Assembly: GCF_000737695.1 (NCBI RefSeq)
Contig: NZ_JPRM01000036.1
Location: 1 to 64,000 of the forward strand
DNA from: Flavobacterium hydatis
Lineage (GTDB): Bacteria > Bacteroidota > Bacteroidia > Flavobacteriales > Flavobacteriaceae
Direction: 5' to 3'
Length of the DNA stretch: 64,000 nucleotides
Both the position numbers and the translations under genes were made by a program. This document shows, in pieces, positions 1-8,211 of this stretch. Positions within the stretch are counted from its first letter, which is position 1. Each line of letters begins with the position of its first letter. Under the pieces are notes generated by a model. It was not told where the DNA came from. It saw nothing but the letters and a program-made list of their open reading frames with translations, and ran no database searches.

Positions 1-305
1 CTATTACATTAGAAGATATTAATTTTAAAAAATCTATAATTTATACAGGTCATAAAATTCGGAAAAATGTTGAATATAAAAAAATTGATAATTTTCAAGG
101 ATATAATGAATTTAAAAATATTTACCCCATCCATGATTTTGAGAAAATATCTATATCCAAAGAATATTTAGGAAGAGATGTTATTAATATTCAAGCATCT
201 GTAAGGCCTTTCTATTCAGAAAGGCTAATAGATTTTTTATTAGATTGCAATATCACTAACTTGTATGTTAGTTATGATAAGTCAATTGAATTAGATTTTT
301 GTTAA
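1..305 (+). CDS. Immunity-like protein, 3' end only
   Basis: This is the C-terminal ~100 residues of a protein whose start lies before the window; the reading frame is open from base 3 to the TAA at 303-305. It is clearly a paralogue of the complete 231-residue protein that follows: both end with a block containing YPIHDFEKISI or KPIYDFERISI, then NIQAS or KIQAS, PFYSE, LIDFLLDC and a final IELDF. The tail resembles Imm11/DUF1629-type or Imm43-type immunity proteins of polymorphic toxins (C-terminal 'GITGxxV'), but this assignment is by eye. Tandem copies of immunity genes beside a toxin remnant are typical of toxin-cassette replacement loci. Function is inferred, not shown. Confidence 0.75.
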   Translation, partial: ITLEDINFKKSIIYTGHKIRKNVEYKKIDNFQGYNEFKNIYPIHDFEKISISKEYLGRDVINIQASVRPFYSERLIDFLLDCNITNLYVSYDKSIELDFC

Positions 306-450
306 ATATGATTTTGTTTTACGAAACCTACAAAGAGCAAGTCTAGAAGCTGCAAACGACAAAATATGTAAACTTATTTTAGGACGAGACAGCGCAACAA
401 TAGAGCGGAAATCCTTTCCGTGCCCAGAAAGTAAATCCCTTAAACCAATT

Positions 451-480
451 AAACCTCCTCAGAAATGGTGAGGTTTTATT
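451..480 (+). terminator. Terminator-like hairpin after partial immunity gene
   Basis: AAACCTC (451-457) can pair with GAGGTTT (470-476), followed by TTATT. The stem is short and the loop is 12 nt, so this is a weak intrinsic terminator candidate between the two immunity paralogues. Confidence 0.4.
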
Positions 481-513
481 ATTGAGTAGAATACCATAAA
501 TAAAAATTAAATA

Positions 514-1209
514 ATGAAGTATTATCAAATCGATGTATCAGCAGAACCAAAAATAATTGGAGTTAACAATGGGATTCATCAAATCGAGATAGCAAAAAAG
601 TCAATGCAAGAAGATATTACCTTTAAAGAATTTTTATCTTTTTTCAGCACTCAAAATGCTGATTTTTGGAAAAGACAAAATGAAATTAAAAATTTAAAAA
701 TACCTGTAATCAAAGCAAAATTGCTTAAAAAAGCAAAAGTAACTGACATTATGGGTTACACTGAGAATATTTCTTTTTTGAATGGAGTATATAGTGAAAA
801 ATATATCAATATTTTAAAAGCATTTAATATTGGTAGTTATACTACTTTTGAAGTAGCTATAGATAGCGTAATAGAAAAATATTACATGTTGTTTATCGAA
901 ACAGTTTGTCTTGATCAAATTAATTTTGAAAAATCGATATTGTATACTGGATTTAAACCTCGTAATTATAACGTTCAATATCACAACATTAATAGTTATG
1001 AAGAGTTTAAAGAATTTATAAAACAAAAACCAATTTATGATTTTGAAAGGATCTCTATTCCTAAAGAATCTCTAGGTAAGGACGTTGTCAAGATTCAAGC
1101 ATCAGGTAAGCCTTTTTATTCTGAAAAATTAATAGATTTTTTATTAGACTGTGGTATAACGGGATTGCAAGTAAATTATAATAATTCCATAGAATTAGAT
1201 TTTTATTAA
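514..1209 (+). CDS. Immunity-like protein (Imm11/Imm43-like)
   Basis: This is a complete 231-residue soluble protein with no signal peptide or membrane segment. Its C-terminal ~100 residues match the truncated gene at the window start, including LIDFLLDCGITGLQV and the final SIELDFY. The ending resembles Imm11 (DUF1629) or Imm43 immunity proteins, which bind and neutralise a cognate toxin in the cytoplasm. The context supports this: a paralogue lies upstream, and an orphan toxin C-terminal module plus other small genes lie downstream. ATG 514 follows an AT-rich leader without a Shine-Dalgarno, as is normal in Bacteroidota. I cannot name the toxin it would act on. Confidence is high that it is a gene and moderate for the role. 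Confidence 0.7.
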   Translation: MKYYQIDVSAEPKIIGVNNGIHQIEIAKKSMQEDITFKEFLSFFSTQNADFWKRQNEIKNLKIPVIKAKLLKKAKVTDIMGYTENISFLNGVYSEKYINILKAFNIGSYTTFEVAIDSVIEKYYMLFIETVCLDQINFEKSILYTGFKPRNYNVQYHNINSYEEFKEFIKQKPIYDFERISIPKESLGKDVVKIQASGKPFYSEKLIDFLLDCGITGLQVNYNNSIELDFY

Positions 1210-1311
1210 TTAAAAAATGGTAATGTATCCTATTGCTCAGATATTTGTGAATATATTGCTTTTTTTAAATGTTTTAACCCAGCTCTGCGAAGAGTTCTTA
1301 TAAGGTGCTGG

Positions 1312-1420
1312 CGAATGTCTCCTGACTTCGCACCGGCAAAGATAATCGACAAGATAAGTCTGCCGGATTAGTAAAACGATATAGAATATTGGAACGGGCA
1401 CGAAGTCGGGAGACTTCGTG
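1312..1420. repeat. Palindrome plus inverted degenerate copy
   Basis: CACGAAGTC (1399-1407) and GACTTCGTG (1412-1420) form a perfect 9-bp palindrome around a GGGA loop. A degenerate copy in the opposite orientation lies ~70 bp upstream (1312-1333, containing GTCTCCTGACTTCGCACC). The pair resembles a REP-type palindromic element and sits at the junction where the toxin-module frame begins. Confidence 0.5.
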
Positions 1421-1764
1421 CAGCGCGGGAATCAATTACTGATAAAGCAAATCAAAAGTTATCAGATAAAAAAGTTCCGAACCCAGATGGCGCTAAAGGA
1501 AAGCCAGATCATCAAGAAAAAGTAAAGGAACTTGAGAAAAAAGCTAAAGAAGAGTATCCTAATGATGATGTGGTGACAGAGAAAAAAATTAAGGTAGAAG
1601 GTTCAAATAGAAGACCTGATGTACAAGTAGTAGGTAAAGAAACAGGTACAACTAAAAAAATATATGAAGCAGAAAGAAGACCAAAGAGTAAAAGAAATGT
1701 TGAACGTGAAGCTGAATATAAGAAGTTAAATATACCAAGTGAAACTCATAAAGTAGGTAAATAA
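1375..1764 (+). pseudogene. Orphan C-terminal toxin module (nuclease-like)
   Basis: The frame is open from just after two stops (1369-1374) to the TAA at 1762-1764. A GTG at 1570 would give 64 residues, but protein-like sequence starts ~45 codons earlier. Visible pieces are KPDHQEKVKELEKKAK, then SNRRPDVQVV, KIYEAERRP and REAEYKKLNI. The pattern of a glycine/proline lead-in followed by an acidic/basic nuclease-like domain matches the variable C-terminal toxins of RHS or other polymorphic toxins, possibly a PD-(D/E)XK type with D in RPDVQVV and E in YEAER. No RHS core or delivery domain is attached. It is probably a displaced toxin cassette left after recombination, with the next gene as its immunity partner. 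Confidence 0.5.
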
Positions 1765-1766
1765 TT

Positions 1767-2300
1767 ATGACACTATTCAATTTTTATGTAAATGATGAAG
1801 AAAGAAAAGAATTAATAAATTTTATTCTGTCTAGATTGACAAAGATAATTCCTGATGTTTTATATGAAAGTAAAGAATATAAAACGGTGGAAAACGTGCA
1901 AGATTTTAACAAATGCATGGAAAATAAAGATATTAGGTATTTTTTATTAGATTCGAGTTATGTTATTGAAGATCTGGATTTTTTAGAAATAATAATAGAA
2001 AATAATGCTAGATATAAAATAAGTCAAAGAATCGGTGGGCCTTATTTAGATTTAGTTTTTTATTTGGGACATGCAGAAGATGCTACAATACCTTATAAAC
2101 GCAGTGAACTAGATTTTTATCCAAGGTTTATACATCTCAATAGCACAGAAGAATTTAAAGCGACTACGGAATTGAAAAGCTATTATTCGGATGTTGTTAA
2201 ATTTATAAAAACTAGGTGTAGGTCAGTAAAAAGAAATGGAAAACTTTATTGGATTAGTAAAGAAGTTTTAAAAGAAATAAATTTTAATGATGAAAAATAA
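1767..2300 (+). CDS. Probable immunity protein to upstream toxin module
   Basis: This is a 177-residue acidic cytoplasmic protein starting 2 nt after the toxin-module stop. Such tight coupling is usual for toxin/immunity pairs. I recognise no catalytic motif. Visible features are an aromatic-rich middle (GGPYLDLVFYLGHAED) and a C-terminal basic stretch (KTRCRSVKRNGKLYW). The immunity role is inferred from position only. Its 3' end overlaps the next gene by 14 nt, so the two are probably cotranscribed. Confidence 0.6.
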   Translation: MTLFNFYVNDEERKELINFILSRLTKIIPDVLYESKEYKTVENVQDFNKCMENKDIRYFLLDSSYVIEDLDFLEIIIENNARYKISQRIGGPYLDLVFYLGHAEDATIPYKRSELDFYPRFIHLNSTEEFKATTELKSYYSDVVKFIKTRCRSVKRNGKLYWISKEVLKEINFNDEK

Positions 2301-2613
2301 AGGAATATCAAATCAAGAACTCATAATGAAAGGCTATTTATGGGTTAACATACCAGCAATTATAATAATTCTATCTGTTTGGTTTGTTTTAGTTACAATA
2401 ATTAATTTAAATAATGTTTTCAGTATATTTATTGGTGGAGCACTAGGATGGATTTATTGGGAATTTTTAATTCGAAAGTGGATTAGTTGGGCTCTAAATA
2501 ATGATGTTGATAAAGAAAGATTATATAAAATAGGTAAAATATCATTATTATTATCAAATAGATTTACAATTGATAAAATTTCTAACAGTAAATCTAACAG
2601 TAAAGAAGAGTAA
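2287..2613 (+). CDS. Small membrane protein, unknown function
   Basis: This 108-residue protein overlaps the upstream gene by 14 nt. Two hydrophobic helices are visible, roughly residues 18-42 (IIIILSVWFVLVTII) and 45-65 (VFSIFIGGALGWIYWEFL), followed by a polar tail of ~40 residues ending in repeated Ser/Asn/Lys. No family is recognised. Its location suggests an accessory of the toxin/immunity pair, possibly a membrane-sited immunity factor, but that is speculation. Starts at 2287 or 2290 (ATGATG) are equally possible. Confidence 0.6.
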   Translation: MMKNKGISNQELIMKGYLWVNIPAIIIILSVWFVLVTIINLNNVFSIFIGGALGWIYWEFLIRKWISWALNNDVDKERLYKIGKISLLLSNRFTIDKISNSKSNSKEE

Positions 2614-2731
2614 TATTGCTCATTCTTTACTTTTTATTTACAGTGTGACCATTTCAAATATTTGATTAAGATGAATCTGTATTAAATTGTTTTGAGCTAA
2701 ACATTCATATTGTATACTTTATAAAAATAAA

Positions 2732-3223
2732 ATGAAAAATATATCCATTAATAATGAACCGCTTGAATTGAATATTGATAAATCATATTATATAATTGAT
2801 GCTCTTTACTTAAGTGACATAAAAAAAGAATTATCAAGTACTAATGGCTTGCCTAAGGATGAGGCGATAAGAAATAGTGTTTTCCCATATACAGATACAC
2901 CCTTTGCTAAATATAAATCAGATAAAAGTTCATTTTTTGTTACTCAAATAAAAAAGATGGACTATGATGAAGTTATAGAAGGAGATGCTTCTTTCTTTTC
3001 TACAGATACAGGGTTAATAGCTCTTATATTAGAAGATATATTAATGGAATTGATTAAGGATTATAATTATGAGGATTTAGTTGATTCAAAAGATGAATTA
3101 ATAAATGAAAAATATTGGGAAAAATTAGTTTCGAAATTCAATTCAACAGACATTGGCTTAGTACTAGCAAATATGAATTCAGAAAATGATTTTGACGGAA
3201 GTGGAACTTACAGGATTATTTGA
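2732..3223 (+). CDS. Hypothetical protein, possible immunity protein
   Basis: This is a 163-residue acidic soluble protein. The sequence has FFSTDTGLIALI near residues 88-99 and ends with ENDFDGSGTYRII. An 'STDTG' core followed by a terminal 'DGSGxY' is reminiscent of small cytoplasmic immunity-like proteins, but I cannot name the family. It is separated from the upstream gene by 118 nt and probably has its own promoter. It is followed by ~500 nt without a recognisable gene. Confidence 0.6.
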   Translation: MKNISINNEPLELNIDKSYYIIDALYLSDIKKELSSTNGLPKDEAIRNSVFPYTDTPFAKYKSDKSSFFVTQIKKMDYDEVIEGDASFFSTDTGLIALILEDILMELIKDYNYEDLVDSKDELINEKYWEKLVSKFNSTDIGLVLANMNSENDFDGSGTYRII

Positions 3224-3737
3224 ATATGGTAAGATTGTGAAGAACGACGTTATGATATTCGTAACTATTGTGCTGATTCTGATTTTTTTTAAGATGAAAA
3301 CAAGAGCTCACCACAGAATAATAGGTACTAATTTTATATCCAAGTAATTTAAGTAGAATTTTGTTTTATGGTATGTAAACTCCTATTTTTACCTCCCTAA
3401 TTTAATTAAAACAAATTGCGGAAAATTTACTTTGACTAAGGAATTGAGAAATGTATTAGAACTGTAGCACTATGAGCATGCGTTTCGAGATGTGAATTTT
3501 TTGTAATAATCTGCGTAAAAAGCACTTATGGGTATTTTGTGTTGTAGATTAACTATAGAATTAAAATTAAGTTTTATAAAAAAACTGTACAGAAGTGAGT
3601 GGAATTATTTTTTTATTTCGTAAATTGGTAATATGGAAAATGTTATGTTATTAGTGAGATAGGTACTGGGACGTGTAATTACATAAAAAACTATAGCAAG
3701 ACTTAAAGAATCGAATAGTTAATATTTTTCTTTTCCA
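3224..3737. other. Non-coding or decayed stretch
   Basis: No open frame of convincing composition is seen on either strand. A 14-nt string CTCCCTAATTTAAT occurs here (about 3394) and again about 5207, upstream of the H1-like gene, perhaps a short dispersed repeat or shared leader. Otherwise nothing is recognised. Confidence 0.5.
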
Positions 3738-4979
3738 TTGTTAATGATCCATTTTATTCACATTAACTCAATCGATATTATGTCATTAGGACCTAACAAT
3801 TTCAATCTTACAATCAATCTGGATTCATTATTTTGTTATCAGGGAGATGATATTGACGACTTTTTTGATGAAGAGTCAGAACCATACTTATGGGTGTTTC
3901 TAGTTAAAATTGATGATGAAGGTTTTGGCCAGCAAGGTAATTATTTGGTTGAAAAAAATAATTTAGAAAATGCTATTTATCACTTTCCAGGCGGAAACCA
4001 TGGTAATATTGGTGGCTCAATTCTTCGTGGAACAAGGAGGATACCAAATAATATTGGTAAATGGGAGACTTCATTAAAACCAATTACTGTTTCGAATACC
4101 TTTGTTCCAGGTCAGGAGATAGGAAAGATCCCGGGAATAATTATGTGTTTCGCTATTTTAATGGAAGAAAATGAAACAGACAATGAAACAATAGTTGAAG
4201 CCTATTTAACAATTCAAAACCTTATCAAGACAACTGTTCGAAATGTATTCGCAAGTTTGGGTATTAACGGTTTTATTATTGATGTTTTAACAGAAGTTAA
4301 AAGAGAGGCGGATAATGGAACTCCCATAACAAATGCAATTGCAACTAAACGCATTCTGGATAGGCGACTAAAACCAGTGCAAGACATTTTTAATTTTGCA
4401 GCTACTGGATTAAGTATTAAAACTATACTATCAGATTTAGATTTAGGTGATATTCCACCTGATAAGTATATGGGCGTTTTCTCTCAAACCTTTACTCAAG
4501 GAGAACTAGCAGATACTTTTGAAAAGGCACCGTGGCTTTCTGAAGGTAATCGTATAAAATTAAATGGTAATTTATGGAATATGCCTCAATGGGCTTACAA
4601 TCTCCATGGACAAGCATATGCGCATAGAAAATTTATTAGAATGGCTCCACCTTCTAATTCGCGTCTTCAGGTTACATGTACATCAAAAACATTAAGAAAC
4701 GGAGAGAAAAGAATTTCTTCAATTGGTGGTATTGACAATGAAAAATTTTGGTCTCTGAGCAAGGCAGAGGCTGTAAGCATGATTCTGCGAGGAGAGAAAT
4801 CGTTTTATGTTAAAGAGTCTGGAAATCATCAAGTCGAAGTTATGGCTGTTCAAGGTGGGTTTTATAATAATAAGCCTTGGTACTTTTTACAAACACAAAC
4901 AGACATGATACATGAAAACAATCTTATAAATTTACCTGATTGCACAATAGGGATTCAATTTGTTGAAATATGGTACTAA
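3738..4979 (+). CDS. DUF3892-like C-terminal domain protein
   Basis: This is a 413-residue soluble protein. The last ~90 residues look like the DUF3892 fold: LQVTCTSKTLRNGEKRISSI, then GGIDNEKFWSLSKAEAVSMI, GEKSFYV, and a final YFLQTQTD segment. The N-terminal ~300 residues are unrecognised and contain a glycine-rich stretch (GGNHGNIGGSILRGTRRIP) that could be a turn or binding loop. The function of DUF3892 is unknown, and the domain is usually found alone in ~90-residue proteins, so the long N-terminus is notable. The first residues before MSLGPNNFNL may be untranslated; ATG 3780 is an alternative start. Confidence 0.65.
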   Translation: MLMIHFIHINSIDIMSLGPNNFNLTINLDSLFCYQGDDIDDFFDEESEPYLWVFLVKIDDEGFGQQGNYLVEKNNLENAIYHFPGGNHGNIGGSILRGTRRIPNNIGKWETSLKPITVSNTFVPGQEIGKIPGIIMCFAILMEENETDNETIVEAYLTIQNLIKTTVRNVFASLGINGFIIDVLTEVKREADNGTPITNAIATKRILDRRLKPVQDIFNFAATGLSIKTILSDLDLGDIPPDKYMGVFSQTFTQGELADTFEKAPWLSEGNRIKLNGNLWNMPQWAYNLHGQAYAHRKFIRMAPPSNSRLQVTCTSKTLRNGEKRISSIGGIDNEKFWSLSKAEAVSMILRGEKSFYVKESGNHQVEVMAVQGGFYNNKPWYFLQTQTDMIHENNLINLPDCTIGIQFVEIWY

Positions 4980-5233
4980 TAATCTTATCTAATTTATCTT
5001 CTTTTTATTGCTTAAGTCGATCATGCTGCCAATAAAAGTACTTGTAATAGGAGAGAGTATCGAAAGAAATCAGTAATATAACTTTAATTGTCCTTCTGTA
5101 CTGGGCTGAATTTTATTAATTTAGATCTGTACTATTTCTATTTTGTCGAGTTTTTCTATGTAATTTCGTTTCTGGTGCGATACATAACGAACAAACCATT
5201 ACTTTTGGCTCCCTAATTTAATATAGTAAAATC

Positions 5234-5410
5234 ATGAAAGATTTATTCGAAAAAATCAATGCTGAATTTGATACATTTAAAACAGAATCTGACTCTCTAA
5301 TAGAGAAAGGTGTTAAAGCTGCAGGAGCGAGAGCTCGTAAATCAACTTTAGAGTTGGAGAAGCTATTAAAAGAATTTAGAAAAGTTTCTATAGAAGAGTC
5401 TAAGAAGTAA
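5234..5410 (+). CDS. Histone H1-like small basic protein
   Basis: This is a 58-residue, Lys/Glu-rich, helix-forming protein (MKDLFEKINAEFDTFKTESD at the start, KAAGARARKSTLELEKLLKE in the middle). It closely matches the short 'histone H1' family of Flavobacteriia, whose members are about this length with the same KAAGARARK core. These are thought to be nucleoid-associated. It is probably a conserved chromosomal gene inside otherwise accessory DNA. A strong terminator follows 17 nt after the stop. Confidence 0.85.
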   Translation: MKDLFEKINAEFDTFKTESDSLIEKGVKAAGARARKSTLELEKLLKEFRKVSIEESKK

Positions 5411-5427
5411 TATTTTGGGTAAAAAAC

Positions 5428-5462
5428 AACCTCGCTTAGATATTTTAAGCGAGGTTTGTTTT
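5428..5462 (+). terminator. Intrinsic terminator of H1-like gene
   Basis: AACCTCGCTTA (5428-5438) pairs perfectly with TAAGCGAGGTT (5446-5456) around a 7-nt loop. A T-rich tract (TGTTTTTT) follows. Confidence 0.9.
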
Positions 5463-5490
5463 TTATTAATAAATGTAAGAAGAACTAATG

Positions 5491-6081
5491 CTATTCTTCT
5501 AATTTATGCTTTGTAATCAGTTCTTGATATTGTTGGTATATATATTCGAATGAATGCTTTCTGTAACTATGTAAATCTATGGATTTATCTAATAAGTCAT
5601 TTAGCTTAACGCCACTATCAACATACTCAAAAGCCTTCATCAATGAGTTATCTGTAACTTTCGGTGCAATTAAGACTTGAAAACCTTTTTCTATATGTTT
5701 TCTTAAATAATAAAACAACGAAGATGTACTAGATAAACCACCACCAGCACCTTCAAGAGCAAAGTTAATTGAGCGGTATTGATACGTTTTCCCACTTCCT
5801 TTTTCTATTATTACAGGTGCAATTGAACTCCAAGCACTATAATCTTTTTCTTTTTGTATAAACAAATATACTATGACGTCATCTTTGATTTTTTTTATCA
5901 ATTCAATGTCTGAAGTTTCTAAAGTAGTTTTTCGATCTTTAAATGTGGGGGTTTCAATTACAATCGGAATTGCAGGTTCTACAGTTTCCTCTTCTTTCTT
6001 CCTGTTTAAATTAACCGAAACATTTAGAAAATTATTCTCATTTAATGTATTACTAATTCCATTCAAATTTAGATTGATCAT
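5491..6081 (-). CDS. Hypothetical protein, 196 aa
   Basis: This is a soluble protein of unknown family. The first ~25 residues are Asn/Leu-rich (LNLNGISNTLNENNFLNVSV). A Pro-rich linker follows, and the folded part starts near residue 45. Features are a glycine-rich loop (ALEGAGGGLSSTSSLFYYL, about residues 110-128) and a Tyr-rich C-terminus. It is the last gene of the minus-strand run 9273-5491 and starts 34 nt after the stop of the next upstream gene, so it is probably in the same operon. Confidence 0.65.
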   Translation of the reverse strand: MINLNLNGISNTLNENNFLNVSVNLNRKKEEETVEPAIPIVIETPTFKDRKTTLETSDIELIKKIKDDVIVYLFIQKEKDYSAWSSIAPVIIEKGSGKTYQYRSINFALEGAGGGLSSTSSLFYYLRKHIEKGFQVLIAPKVTDNSLMKAFEYVDSGVKLNDLLDKSIDLHSYRKHSFEYIYQQYQELITKHKLEE

Positions 6082-6115
6082 ACTTTTTCATTTTTTATAT
6101 TAAGACTGTGTGATG

Positions 6116-7270
6116 TTACATTTTATACCTATTATTGACCATTTTTGTTTTTATTTTTCTAAATGGATTATCCTTAGCAATTAGAATATCTAATTCTTCA
6201 TCAAAGACCCATTTCCCCTCAATAAATTGCCAGAAGAATTCAAAATTATCTGACTGTTCTTTGTCTTTATAAACAACTAAACCAATACATTTTCTTGCTT
6301 TACTATCATATTTATGTGCCATCGTATAATTCGAAAGTGTATTTTTCCAATGTTGAGATCGACTGGAATGTGCCGGAATAAAGACAAATCCGCAATCAGT
6401 TCTTGGTGAATAAATTCTATATGGAGTTACTAAGTCTATACTTTCAGTTTTTTCCATACTTCGTATAACACGCTTCTTAAATTCGATGAGTTCTGTTCTA
6501 TTTAGTTTCGCTATTTCCTGAATAATCGGATAATATTCAGTCTGATGATTTATTAGCTTAATATTTTTGTTGAAATTATTTATAATAAATGAAACATCAA
6601 ATTCTTCTGTTTTTATATTTTCATTTTTGAGGTTATTAATATATTCCGCATTAAAATGATCAGCATATGGAGTTTCCAAAAAATGAGCTAAAAAGTATTG
6701 CTCTGCTAAAGCATTACTTCTTATCTTATCAAATAAGAAAAGGTCTTCTCTAAAATTCAAGTATTCATTTATTTCTGTTGGCGTAATTAAGTATTTGCAA
6801 ATCCAGTAATAATCTTCAGAATGAAATAAATGAATTAATCCTACGTCAGTGCTTTCATAAAATTTTTGATTTCTCAACTCTTCAGGAAAATCTTCATTTG
6901 TAGAATAAATGATTATTTTTTTGACACTAGTATTTGCTTTTGCTTTCGTAACATCAAGCTTATGTCCTTTCTCATTTTCAATAAAAATTTCAGGATACTT
7001 TGAAATATACTTCAAAGTCGATTTTATCTGTTTTACAGCTTTGTTTCTTATTTTGCTCTCAAACCACTTTTCGTCACTCGAGGCTCCATTTTCTCTTTCT
7101 TTGATCTGGAATATAAAAAATAAATCATCTAGCCAAACAACATTGTCAGCAAACTCTAATTGCTGATTTGTATCAAGTTCTTTAAAGTCATTTTTACTAA
7201 AAGTAAACTCTTTAAAAAATACGCTTGAATTTATTCTCGAAACTATATTTTCTGAATCTGTTGATTGCAT
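6116..7270 (-). CDS. Possible PD-(D/E)XK-type nuclease, 384 aa
   Basis: This is a soluble protein of 384 residues. Near residues 41-60 the sequence reads DNVVWLDDLFFIFQIKERE, followed by WFESKIRNKAVKQI. An acidic residue at the end of one strand, then a hydrophobic strand ending in QIK(E), then a helix with an alternating Lys/Gln pattern resembles the core of PD-(D/E)XK nucleases (Q-x-K variant). The rest is unrecognised. If correct, it would be a DNA- or RNA-cleaving protein, perhaps in defence, which fits the second nuclease-like gene two genes upstream. The evidence is motif reading only. Confidence 0.55.
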   Translation of the reverse strand: MQSTDSENIVSRINSSVFFKEFTFSKNDFKELDTNQQLEFADNVVWLDDLFFIFQIKERENGASSDEKWFESKIRNKAVKQIKSTLKYISKYPEIFIENEKGHKLDVTKAKANTSVKKIIIYSTNEDFPEELRNQKFYESTDVGLIHLFHSEDYYWICKYLITPTEINEYLNFREDLFLFDKIRSNALAEQYFLAHFLETPYADHFNAEYINNLKNENIKTEEFDVSFIINNFNKNIKLINHQTEYYPIIQEIAKLNRTELIEFKKRVIRSMEKTESIDLVTPYRIYSPRTDCGFVFIPAHSSRSQHWKNTLSNYTMAHKYDSKARKCIGLVVYKDKEQSDNFEFFWQFIEGKWVFDEELDILIAKDNPFRKIKTKMVNNRYKM

Positions 7271-7281
7271 AAAACTTCTTT

Positions 7282-7569
7282 TTATTTGTCTTTTATAAGT
7301 TTATTTTCAATTTTAGTAATTCGGTCAACAGTGATAATTCTGTAAGTGTATGAATTTATCGTAATTCGGATGTTATTTTCTGTGTTTGAAATATAAAAGT
7401 TTTTCCCAATTTTCTGAAAGAATTTTTCTCGAGTTTCATTTATAATGTCAAAAAGCATTGTTTCAATTTCAGATTTTGTCAGGTTACTTTTTAGTTTTTT
7501 ATTAATTCTATTGTAAACTAGTTCAGTGTAGCAAATGTTATTTAGAATTTTAGTTTTGTCTATGTTCAT
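7282..7569 (-). CDS. DUF3781 family protein
   Basis: From the ATG at 7569 this encodes 95 residues beginning MNIDKTKILNNICYTELVYN. The pattern matches DUF3781: an N-terminal ICYTELVYNRINKKL, a central GKNFYI and a C-terminal ITINSYTYRIITVD. Family function is unknown, and members are usually 75-95 residues. I prefer 7569 over the in-frame ATG at 7635 because the longer form overlaps the upstream gene and adds a non-family N-terminus. It lies between two nuclease-like genes. Confidence 0.75.
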   Translation of the reverse strand: MNIDKTKILNNICYTELVYNRINKKLKSNLTKSEIETMLFDIINETREKFFQKIGKNFYISNTENNIRITINSYTYRIITVDRITKIENKLIKDK

Positions 7570-7621
7570 TTTAGTTGTTTGATTTTTAGTTTGTAGAACT
7601 GAAATTAAATGTGTTAGTATT

Positions 7622-8083
7622 TTAAATAATTTCAAATTGGCTATCTAAAGCAATAGCAGGTTTAAGGCTTTTGATAAAGTTTTTTGCGATGTATTTATCT
7701 CCAGGTATATCTTCGCTTGCGATTACGTAAAACAATAAAAAAACGTTAGAATATTTAGTATTAAACATAAGACTGTTGGAGGTCACAACCAAATAAAGAA
7801 AATCATATTCTGATTTATTTCCAACATCCTGATTAGTTTTCTTAGAGCTGTTATTAATTTTGATCTGAATTTTATTTCCCTGAATATCCAAAGCATCGTG
7901 CCCCACTGCTCTCTGGTTTTCGTTTAAGGTAAGTCCAAATAATTTACCACATAAGTATTCGGCTATATCTGCTGTGTATTTAGAGCTTCGTATAATTTCC
8001 TTCTCTATTAAAACATTAGTACTTTTAAAGAAGCTTGATAAGCTAGTTTTTACTTCATCAGACAAATTTGGAACACTATTCAT
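7622..8083 (-). CDS. Small PD-(D/E)XK-like protein, 153 aa
   Basis: This is a 153-residue soluble protein. The segment GHDALDIQGNKIQIKINNSS (about residues 61-80) has the layout of a restriction-endonuclease-like core: an Asp, a strand carrying Asp, then QIK. Similar 'sDaidpdGxxiQIK' cores occur in DUF6998-type proteins. Preceding residues YTADIAEYLCGKLFGLTLNE would form the N-terminal helix that carries a conserved acid. There is no separate DNA-binding domain, so it may need a partner. It is probably cotranscribed with the DUF3781 gene. Confidence 0.6.
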   Translation of the reverse strand: MNSVPNLSDEVKTSLSSFFKSTNVLIEKEIIRSSKYTADIAEYLCGKLFGLTLNENQRAVGHDALDIQGNKIQIKINNSSKKTNQDVGNKSEYDFLYLVVTSNSLMFNTKYSNVFLLFYVIASEDIPGDKYIAKNFIKSLKPAIALDSQFEII

Positions 8084-8211
8084 AAATGGAAATTAGTTTA
8101 ATGTATAATGGTAAAAAAGATTTCTCACATAGCTCGGCAACATATTTTTCTGATGGTGTCATAAATTATTTGTATTGTTTTTAATAAAACTAATTAAGAT
8201 TTTTATAAAAA

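Noticed and set aside
301-470. An uninterrupted frame of ~55 codons after the first partial gene (ending SLKPIKPPQKW).
   Set aside because: It has no start codon, it begins inside the stop region of the previous gene, and no homology is recognised. It is more likely chance or decayed sequence.
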